Source: Sceloporus undulatus (lineage: Eukaryota > Chordata > Lepidosauria > Squamata > Phrynosomatidae). Taken from it: 64,000 nucleotides of DNA. Location of the stretch: positions 117,013,902 to 117,077,901 of the forward strand of contig NC_056527.1 of assembly GCF_019175285.1 (NCBI RefSeq), written 5' to 3'. The stretch's first letter is position 1; every line of letters starts with the position of its first letter. This document shows, piece after piece, positions 1 through 10,300 of this stretch. The notes beneath the pieces are model-generated. The model made no database searches. It had not been told where the DNA came from and was given only the letters and a program-made list of their open reading frames with translations. The position numbers and the translations under genes are program-made.

Positions 1-1329
1 TTGTAATGGGGGTAAAGTGAAGCAAAGTGCTTGTGTTGGACACAAAGGTAAAATGGAAGACAACTTTACTGAGCTGGGAAATTGACCTTTTTTGAACTAC
101 AACTCCCAGAATCCCCACAGCTAGCATGATTTCCCCATGCACCTGTTATTGGTCCACCACATTTGATAGCAAAAGTTATAGACTGCCCCTGAAGTTGGGG
201 GCTTTGTTTAGGTCTTAAGAGTTTGCCTAAATATTTGAGACATGGTTTTGCAAGTAGGGAGACTGCACACGTTACACTCTTTGCATCTCCGTCTGCTACT
301 CTACTCACCAGGCAGTGCATCCTACCTACTGCTGCCAAGGGGCCTCTGAGATGCTTGGAGCTGTAGTCCAAAAGAAGGAGCATTTCTTAGCTTTGGCTGT
401 TAGTACATTGTGGGGAGAGCCCAGTGGGAAATGCAAATGCATTTAAAAAATGAATTGGGGATGGGTGATGTTTTTCTGTTTCAAAATGCAGAACTCATGC
501 TTTCAAAATGTGACGTGCGTATCCTAATCCATTCTTGGAAGCATCATGATGGATGCAGGATGGCGTCTTGATCAGTCCATGAACTCTGAAATGCAGTTGA
601 AAGCTTGGTTTGGCCCTTTCTCGATCCTCAAATGTGGCCTCCACAGATCAGTCCCCAAATTATCCTGACTTCAGGTGTATTTTTGTTTTGGTTGGAACTA
701 CATACCAGAGGTAGGAGCCACATTGGATTCCAGGCATCCCTTCACAATTGCCCCCAAATGGGGGATATGAGGGACAGTTTTGCCATAATTTTGGGCATCA
801 TTGGACCAGATGGATCCCCTTTTTTTCTTTGCAACAAGTGATCCAGGGCCACTTCCTGTTTTTAGAAAGGTTTCTTCTTTTTTTGTTCTGGGGAGAGGAA
901 CACATGGCATGCTTTCCCCATTGCATGCATGCCTGCATTTTCTCAAGAAGCACCTGTAAATGGAGTTTCACCTGGTTCCCACTTTGGCCCTACTTGAAGT
1001 GGTGCTCCTCTCCTCTTCCAGGGTGCTTCCCTTAGCCATGGGCATGCACACTCATGCACCCTTTGTGGCCCCTTAAGACTTGGCCATCAGACCTGGATCT
1101 TTGCCCCCCACACTTAATCCTTTGCTGGTGTTGCAACCCTGAGCAAACAAGGCCTTTCACCTCTCGGTGGTGACTGATGACTGTTTCACCCTGCTGAGAA
1201 AGCAGGTAAGGCGGAGGGTTTCATGGGAGGCAAGTTTGCATTTCACACCTCCCCAGGAGGATTCACTCTGGCTCCATGTGCAAGGGTCAGCTTTGCCTTG
1301 CTTTTGCAAGTGCCGTTTATTTGCTAATG
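1..1329. other. Upstream intergenic, no gene seen
   Basis: No conserved reading frame recognised. A short stretch near 95-120 (ACTACAACTCCCAGAATCCC) is the kind of sequence found in many squamate MITEs. The remainder looks like unremarkable intergenic DNA. Confidence 0.5.
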
Positions 1330-1505
1330 GGACTCTGGAGACCTGGGTTCAAGTCCCAGCTTGGCCATATAAACCCACTGGATGACCTTAGGCAAGTTAC
1401 ACCTTCTCCGCCTCTGAGGATGGCAATGGCAAACCTCCTCTGAAGAAGCGTGCCGAGAAAGGTTTGCCTAAGTTAGAAACAATCTGAAGGCACACAACAA
1501 CAACA
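1330..1505 (+). mobile_element. tRNA-derived SINE (squamate MIR-like type)
   Basis: Shows a tRNA-like head with a degenerate B box (GGTTCAAGTCCCAGCTTGGC), the body (CTCTGAGGATGGCAATGGCA) and the end (AAGGCACACAACAACAACAA). This family recurs throughout the window in both directions; this copy lacks the first part of the head. Confidence 0.8.
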
Positions 1506-1860
1506 ACATTTATTTATGGCATTTATTTATTGCCTCTTGACCCACCAGAGCCCTCAAGGCGATACACGATAGATAACGGCAGTTTTAATAACGTTAAATA
1601 AATGAAAAGCTTCTTTAAAAATAGTTCTAAAATTAAACCATTTCAAAAACAGCCATTGTAGACACCTCCTAAGTTTAAGGTCCAGACACCAAGCAAAATG
1701 GCACAGATTCAGAAGTGGTGGAGCCATCCGGATGGTGTTCCTCAGTTGGGGTGCTGCAACAGAGAAGGCCCTGCTGTGTGCACCCAGCAATCGAATGCCT
1801 CTCTGAAGAGTTTGATGCATGGATGAAGACATGAGAGAGAGAGAGAGAGAGATCTGGAAG
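1506..1860 (-). mobile_element. L2-like LINE 3' region
   Basis: Starts with T-rich TTTATTTATTGCCTC and AGCCCTCAAGGCGATACACG, a reversed LINE tail, followed by AGAGAAGGCCCTGCTGTGTG, a phrase common in squamate L2-like 3' regions. Ends near a (GA)n tract at 1831-1850. Family assignment is from memory. Confidence 0.5.
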
Positions 1861-2622
1861 GGGAAAAGCAATGCAAAGCCAGTGGGCATGACTCTGTGAG
1901 CAGTGGGAGAACTTAACCGATCAACTGGATCTTGATTCTTGCTTGGTCTTGGAAGGCAAATGTGGCCAGGCCAGCATGGTGCACCTCTCCTTGGGACCTT
2001 TTCTCTGCTTGGGAAGGCAGCAGCATCCATTCTGGCAGTGGAGACCTGACAACGCTTGCATGACCTCCTTGCATGGTCACTGTATAGTTCTGCTTGGAAC
2101 TTGGGGGGAAATCACCCCTCTTTTTTTGCACTAAGTTAAAAGTTCACCACTTTTTTTGCACTAGAACTCCCAGAATCCCTCCAAACAACATGGCCACAGG
2201 AGGAATCCCCAACCATTTAGCTCTCCTGAGCTCTGTACTTAACCTAAGGACCCTGCCTAGAACTACAAATAAACATCATGAACCAGGTAAAGGGGCAGGA
2301 CGCTCCAAACTGGCAGAGCAGGGCAACCCTTGCTGGAAAACCATTTGACCACTTTTGGGTGACACTCTTTCAGGATGATGGGCCCTATTTGATGCCCCCC
2401 AGAGGCCAGGGCAGATCCTTGGGGCTATGCAATCCAGACACCGTTCTCCTCACCCAAGGCCGGCTTCTGCCTCTCAGGGCCCTTGACCCCTGGAGAGTTT
2501 ATGTCAACAACCGCCTTTCCTGAGGCACAAAAATGATCCGCTGGTGTTTGCCTACTGTCAGTTCCACCTTGAGCTCCAGCCCTGGCTAGACCCAGCAGTC
2601 CTCTCCTTCCAGTCTCATAGCT
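1861..2622 (+). other. Immediate SHBG upstream region
   Basis: This 760-base stretch should hold the SHBG promoter and 5' UTR. I see no TATA box at a convincing distance. A short direct repeat (TTTTTTTGCACTA) occurs at about 2110 and 2150. Nothing else recognised. Confidence 0.4.
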
Positions 2623-2724
2623 ATGCTCCCCAATGCGGCTTGGCTACTTTTTCTGGTGCTCCCGGGGCTACCCTTGATGGCGGGGGAGCCATCCCCCAAA
2701 ATTGAGGGGACCTATGATTCCAAG
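2623..2724 (+). CDS. SHBG: SHBG coding exon 1 (signal peptide)
   Basis: Encodes residues 1-34. The ATG starts a typical signal peptide ([20 protein letters not shown]) and the exon ends at AAG before the donor GTGAGT, phase 0. I saw no convincing TATA box upstream, so the transcription start is open. No upstream in-frame ATG competes. Confidence 0.87.
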
Positions 2725-5700
2725 GTGAGTCTGGAACAACCGGGGGGGGGTCTACCTGGTCAAGCAACATCCAATCATCCAGAAAGCAAACCCAACTCCC
2801 CCTTTTAGGCACAGGAGGTATTTCTTGGGTACAAGATGGGTGATCTTCCCAGGTTCAGCCCTGGACCCAGCCTTGGATATTTTAATTTCAAACTTGAGCC
2901 ACCAAAATTAAAATATAGTTGGTCCCTTGGTATCTGCTTTGGTTTGGTTCCAGAGCCCTTTACTGATACCAAAATCTGTGCATGCGCAAGCCCCGCTTTA
3001 TACAGTAAAACAGTGTCCCTTACATCAAATGGGTAAACCAAGCTTTGCTTTTTGGGATCTCTGCTTTTGGGGAATATTTTCAAACCACCAGAACTGTAGA
3101 TATGGAGACCAACTGTAACGGTACTATGGCTTTCTGATCAAAGACCTCCTTAAGACCCTTTCTGTGGCACAGTTGCAGCATTTTGATCCCATTTGAATGG
3201 TCATGGCAGCAGCCTGTGAAATCCTGAGGTTTGTAGTTTAGGGAAGTACCTTTACCAAATGCCATACCTCTGGGAAGGTATTCAGGGGTACCAGTATTGT
3301 TTTAGCCATATAGCCATGATTTAGCCATATAGCAAAACACAATAGCATCCAAAATCCACAAAACAGTGATGCCTTTAATGAGGCCAACCCAAATGCACAA
3401 AATGCATGTTGCAAGCTTTCAAAGCTCCACTGGCTTCTTTATCATGTAAAGGTGTTAAGAACCGTACAGGAGACAGAAATTGTAATATGAGGATGTAACA
3501 TACTTTGTCATATTTTGTTACACTGATGTAACTAGGGACCTTATCACACAGAGGAATCCCAAACAGGATTTTGAACTTATCACATGCATTTCTGCAAAAG
3601 TGAAATAACGTGAAAATGAAGCCAACGTAAAAGGGACAAAACTGGCAGATTTTTGTCCCTATCAGGAAGTTCCAAAAGTAAAAAGCTGCCATTTTTGTCC
3701 CTTTTACGTTGGCTTTATTTTCACGTTATTTCACTTTTGGAGAAACGACGTGTGATAAACTTCCCACATTTTGGGTTTTTTTTCCTCCTTTAAATCTCCT
3801 TTAAATCCCGGTTCCCAGTGGGATTCCTCTAGTTGATAAGGTCCTATGTAACTATATATATATACGTACACACACATATATATTTCAGATTGTTGATATT
3901 CCTTCCTGTTATTCTCACTTCTCTCTCTTCCATGTCCAAGCCTAAATTTCTTACCATATGTTCTGCATATAAGTTGAATAGTGAGGTTGATGGGATGCAT
4001 CCTTGTCTGACTCCTTTTCCAATTGGGAACCATTTGGTTTCTCCTTGTTCTGTCCTGACAGCAGCCTCTTGTCCTGAGTTCAGATTCCCCATCAGGACTA
4101 TCTGATGTGTTGGCGCTCCCATCATGTCTTTAAGGGCCTTCCATAGCCTTTCATGATCTATGCAGCCAAAGGCTTTGCTATAGTCTATAAAGCACACACT
4201 GGTTTTCTTTTGGAGCAGAGAAACTCCCAGACCTGGAACACCTGCTAAGGAAGACCAAAAGGAAGAAAATGCAAAGGCAGGTTTGCTGTTGAACATAAAA
4301 CAAAAAAACAGTGACCACAGAGAACTTGCACACATTCAAACTAGACAATGAGGAAACAGAAATAGTAAAAGAGTTCTCATATCTGGGATCAAACATTGAT
4401 AGGAATGGGGATGGCAGTCAGGAAATCGGAAGATCAAGAATGGGGAGGGCGGCTATGAAAACTAGAAAAGATCCTAAAATGCAAAGACCTACAACTGAGC
4501 ACAAAAGTCAGAACCATACAAGCCACATGCAAGTTCTCTACCTCCATAGGAGCCTGTGGCTTCACAAAGGAAGGAGACATGCAGGATTCCAAGGAAATGT
4601 CTTCCTTGAATTGCAAATGGACATTAAAGTTCCTTGAATTTGAAAATCTCCCAGTGACTCCATGGCCAAAAAAAGAGGGAAGGTGCCAGCCTTCAGGTAG
4701 CCCTCCCTACCACCTGAACTAAGGCCAGAAACAGAAAATGCAGGTCTATGGCTAACATCTTCAATTTCTTTCTCCTGTTTGCCTGATGAAGAAGCCAGTG
4801 TGACATTGAAAGCTTGCAACGTAATTGTACATTTTGGTTGGTCCAATTAAGGTATCAGTTTGGATGTTATTGGTTATACATACACACACATATACAGTAT
4901 TCTTATATATACACATGCACACATATATACAATATATACATATACAGACATATATATAAAGTATTGTTATATATATATATATACTTACATATACACACAT
5001 GCATATATAGACACTATTATATGTATATATATTCTTATATATATACACACACACGCATATATACAGTATTGTTATATATACAGTATTACACACACACACA
5101 CATGTAAGCACACAGATATTCTTAAAACACTGCAACATTAGTATTCTACTGACTTTATTCACATGAGGTGGAAGACAAGGGAGAAATGCTGAATTTACAA
5201 CCACATGATGCTGCTACATCAAAGTGAGGCCTGCTATTAGCTAATTAATTAATTAATTACTATTAAAGTTTAAAGTATTCTTTCGCAGAGGTGTAAGTGG
5301 GGGGAAACGTAGTATACACTGTCCAAGTTACATGAAGCAACACTGCCACCGTGTGGCTTTCAGCTGTAACGCACTCTATGGGTTCTTTTGCGAGCAGCAG
5401 CAGCAGCTGCAGCAACAGCGCCACCTGTTGGCCAGTTCTTGTAACGCAAGTCCCTACCCTTCCTATGGAGATCGTTGCTGCCATCTAGTGGCCATTGGGA
5501 TTAATGACCATTCTCCTTTTCCAGTATGGCCAGTGTTTCCAGTCCCTCACTGGGGAGGCTGGAGCTCTGAACCTTGGACAGAGATGGGGAGACCCTTCCC
5601 CGACAGCCACATTGTATATTGATCTGCGCACAGTGACCAGGTAAACAAGCATTTAAATTATATTGGGGAAAACTGGGAGATCACATACCTGGAGCCCAAG

Positions 5701-7357
5701 TGACCTTTTTGAATGCTGTTAGACCACAACTCCCATCAGCCCTAGCCAGCAGATCCCATGGTGAAAAATACTAGGAGATGATCTGGGTGTGTGTTTCCCT
5801 CCCAACTGTATGATCCTGTGAACTTTTTAAATGGTGGAAATTCAACAGGTGCAGTGACATTGAATGATGTGGGATTACAACTCCCAGCATCCCCCTAGAT
5901 GACTGAAAGGAATGCTGGGAGTTGCACTCCAACAACATATGGAGATCTGTGAATAAGGAGACTGAAGCACTGGGCAAGTTATTTTTCCTGAGTTGTTGGA
6001 GAGGTGGAGAATGTCACACTCGACCAGCTTTCATGCTGTTATTCCCCATACAGTATTCTAAAAGTTTGAAAAGGACTTTCCTAATGCTTATAGGCAAAGG
6101 AAGGAAGCGCTGCAAGCTAAAAGATGCTGGGATTGTTTGGCTCCACCCCTTTCCCTTTGGCTCCACCCACCAACTTCAGACAACTATTTGTCTGAATTTG
6201 AATCTGGCTCTTGGACTGAAAAGGACTCTCCAGTTGATAATCTGGAGAACGTCTGAGTGTCCAGAGGCTATTTTTCTGATCGCAGGACCTTCCGGCGGTT
6301 GTTTTACAAAAGGATTGTGTTCCCTAGAGCAACAATTCATCTAGTTGTATTTTATAAATCCATAAGGGGTTCTGAAGACCACAAAAATAGCTTAGGACAT
6401 ATGTATGTCCCTTGGTTTACATGAGTCTCATCCCTAGGTATTACAAACGGAGACAGGTCTGACCTAGGAGTTTATCACACTGGGGCTAATTTCAGCATTA
6501 AAGAGAGATTAAAGTGCATTTAAAGCATCCCACAAACAAAGCAGGAATGGTGAGTAATTGCACAAATGACTGTCACATGCAGTTGCACAAAGTGATATTG
6601 GGTATGCATTGTTACCGAAATCCCGAAAGTAAAAAGATGCACGTTAATGCTTCTTTGTGACTACTTTAATGGCGGGTTTTGTGCGATGTCGCGTGAAATT
6701 GTTTAGTGCAATTACGTTACTTTTCAAGATATTCACTGGATAAACTCCCGATTTCCTCTGTGTGATAAACTCCCCTGAAAAGGCAACTTGGTGTGTTTTG
6801 CAAGCCTGCACCTATCTGCCTCCCAAGGATCAAAACCACAACAAGCCTACACTCCAAAATCCTGTCACACAAGCTGAGGGAAACAGCCACAAGGGAAGGT
6901 GACATTCTCGCAGTGGTTCCCAACCTTTGGTCCTCCAGATGTTTTGGACTTCAGCTCCCAGTATTCCTGACTATTGACCAAGTGGGCTGGGGCTTCTGGG
7001 AGTTGAAGTCCAAAACACCTGGAGGACTAAAGTTTGGTAGCCACTTGACTAGATGCCATGGGTTCAATTCCTGATGTTTTCTCCCCAGTGCCACGTCCTT
7101 CTTTGACTTCCGCACCTTCGACCCGGAAGGCGTGATTTTCTATGGTGACACCAACCACGGCAAGGACTGGTTCATCTTGGCTTTGCGGAAGGGCAAGCCC
7201 GAAATGCAGATCCACAACAGCGTCACCAACATCACTGTCTCTGGGGGGCTGCGCCTCAATGATGGCCGTTGGCACCGGGTATGGCAAGGGGCAGTTGTCC
7301 AGCAGGCTGAAACCAAATGCCCAAAGCAGGTCCTGGTCTGGCTGGGATATCTCAGGG

Positions 7358-7393
<36 letters not shown>

Positions 7394-10300
7394 CAAAAAA
7401 GCAAACCTTGATTTTGTGACTTTACCATTTTACTACGCCATTGTAACTAATGGAACTTGAGCATCCACAGCTTTTGATATCCAGGAGGATTCCTGCAACC
7501 AAACCCCAGCAGATATCAAGGGCCTATTGTATTCTGGAGTGGCAGTCCCAGAAAAGGAACTTTCCCAAAAAGCAACTTTCCAAGTTTAGGTTGATCCCTT
7601 AATCATTGTTCACAGCCCGGTCTGTGAGCTTTGGGGGTTGCTTCCAAAATCCTCTGCATGAATTGAACCGCACTGAAGGGCCTTGAAGTGCATTGCCCTT
7701 TAAATGTCATGGAATGAGGAACTGTCTTTTGACTCCCCTCTTGTTCTGTTTGAAAGTATGTCGAAGGCAGGCAAGGGGGTAAAATGGGCAATATTTGAGT
7801 TTTGCCCATTTCTTCCCCTTTTAACTGGGGTAAGGAAAAGGATTCTTGCATCTGGTTTGGTCTCTAATTCTCTTCCTCCTCCCTGGCAGCTGATGGTGAA
7901 GAATGAGGGCCATATTGTCCTGTTAGAAGTGGACGGAGATGACCAACTGGTCCTGAGCCACGTCTCCAAACCCATCATCGAACAACCCATTTTCGATATG
8001 CGGATTGGTGTCGGCGGGTTGTTCATCCCTGCGCAGGAGCTGCTGATGCCGGTAAGTCTTTCTCAGCAGCTGCACTTGGCACATCCGCTTTGCGTTTTAG
8101 TGTGAACTGGACTTTTAGGCCAAAAGCACAGTAATAACAAGGCTGGACTTTTGCATATACAATGGACCCTCTGCATTCACTGGAGTCAGGGGCACAGGAC
8201 CCCCGTAAATGTTTTAAAAACCACAAATTAAAAAAGAACCAACTATTTTTTAAACCTGAGAGAACACCTCTCTAGGAATCTCTAGGTCCTCCAGGGCAAC
8301 TCTATGGTCAATATCTGCCAGAAGTTGACCATAGAATTGTGCTGGAGGACCTGCAAACTCCTAGAGAAGTGTTCCTTTTAGGTCCTGCAGCTGGCTTTTG
8401 GTGAAAGTTGACAATAGCATCGCATTGGAGAACTTAGAGATTTCTAGAGAGAACATATTAATCAAATCTGTGAATTATTATTATTATTATTATTAAACTT
8501 TATTTATAAAGCGCTGTAGGTTGACACAGTGCTGTACATAAAATAGAATAAAATAAAAATAAAATGGACCTGCCAGTGGTGTACATTTTAGAAAGTGGAA
8601 TATAATACAAAATTAATAGGCAATATAATTCAACAAAAATACTGTATACAAACAACAGATTAAAATAAACGTAATCATGAATAATCATACCCGCAAAAGT
8701 CAGAGCCGCAAATTTGGAGGGCCAATTGTATTTGTTATTATTATTAATGTTTATTTGTATAGTGCCATAAATTTACGTGGCATTTTACAGAGATTAATTA
8801 GTTAATTAGACAAATCCCTGCCCTCGGGTTTACAATCTAAAAAGACACGGCACAAAAAGAGAAAAGAATGGCAGCGGGGATATTTGTAACATCCAGCCTT
8901 GGGTCTTCTCTAACTGATCATCTAAAAGCCCGAATAGAAAGAGTTCAGAACTGAACTAGAGCTTAGTTTTCAAAATATCTTCCGTCAGTTTACGAATCTG
9001 AGCCCCCCAAAAAGTTTGAAACTCTTTTGCAGGTCCACATCCAGGATTTAAAAGGTCCTACTTTCTCTTGGCATTTGCAGCAGCAGTTCGAGGAACCTTT
9101 ATACGTTTTAGAGATCTTTTCTGGCGTCAAACACCAACGATGCCTCGTTTTAGAAAAGATTTCTCTAAGATCAAAACTTGAAGTAAATTTTCCTCAAATG
9201 GGTTTTTGTTCTGAGATGGAGACAAGCGGGGAAGAAAGGGAAAGGAGAAGGTCTGTTGCGTGACGTCGCATCCCGAAACCTGGCTTCTTCTTGCCTTGCA
9301 GCTGAACACAGCCATGGACGGGTGCATGAGGCGCTGGGAGTGGCTGAACAAGAGTTTGGAGTGGCGAGAGGGAAGCTCCCTGGAGGAAGAGGGGACCAAG
9401 GTCTGCTTCCCCAGCATCCGCCATGGCAGCTTCTTCCCCGGGAACGGACTGGCCACCTTCTCTCTGGCAGGTACAACCTGGAGGTCAGAGGAGAGGGACA
9501 GGGCTGCAAAGACTTACTCTATGGTCCACAACCTTGGATGGGGGCAGTGGTGTCACTAAGGCAGGTGTCATCCGATGGGGTAATTCATGCAGTCACACGC
9601 ACCCCCATTGACTTCCTCCCATACCACACCACAGAGGAGCCTTAGTAATTTTCTCATACTAGAATCATAGAGTTGGAAGAGACCCCTGTGGCCATCCAGT
9701 CCAACCCCCTTCTGCCATGCAGGAAATCACAATCAAAGCATCCCAGACAGATGGCCATCCAGCCTCTGCTTAAAGACCTCCAAAGAAAGAGACTCCACTA
9801 CACTCTGAGGGAGTTTGTTCCACTGTTGAACAGCACTTACTGTCAAGAAGTTCCTCTTAATGTTGAGGTGGAATCTCTTTTGCTGTAGTTTGCATCCACG
9901 GTTCCATGTTCTAGTCTCTGGAGCAGCAGAAAACAAGCTTGCTCCATTCTCAGTGTGACACCTCTTCAAATATTTATATAGGGCCTTTATATCATCTCTT
10001 AACCATCCCTTCTCCAAGCTAAACATACCCAGCTCCCTAAGTCTTTCCTCATAGGGCTTTATGGTTTCCAGACCCTTCACCATTTTGGTTGCCCTCTTCT
10101 GCACATGCTGCAGTTTCTCAACATCCTTTTTGAATTGTGGTATTGTACCCACATTATTCATATATCACTGGATGTGGGGTACCATGGGGTTTTGTCCTGG
10201 GCCCAGTGCTATTCAACATCTTTATCAATGACTTGGATGAAAGAATAGAGGGCATGTGTATCCAATTTGCAGATGACACCAAATTAGGAGGAATAGCTAA

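Noticed and set aside
2278-2523. Possible upstream SHBG exon (frame at 2278-2523)
   Set aside because: No homology and no donor in phase; the signal peptide at 2623 is already a complete start.
4761-5204. 147-codon - strand frame rich in Tyr, Ile and Cys
   Set aside because: Low-complexity translation of the TA/CA microsatellite.
9733-10161. 142-codon - strand protein [11 protein letters not shown]...[10 protein letters not shown]
   Set aside because: Rejected as a host gene: it is the CR1 ORF2 C-terminus, with several relatives in the window.
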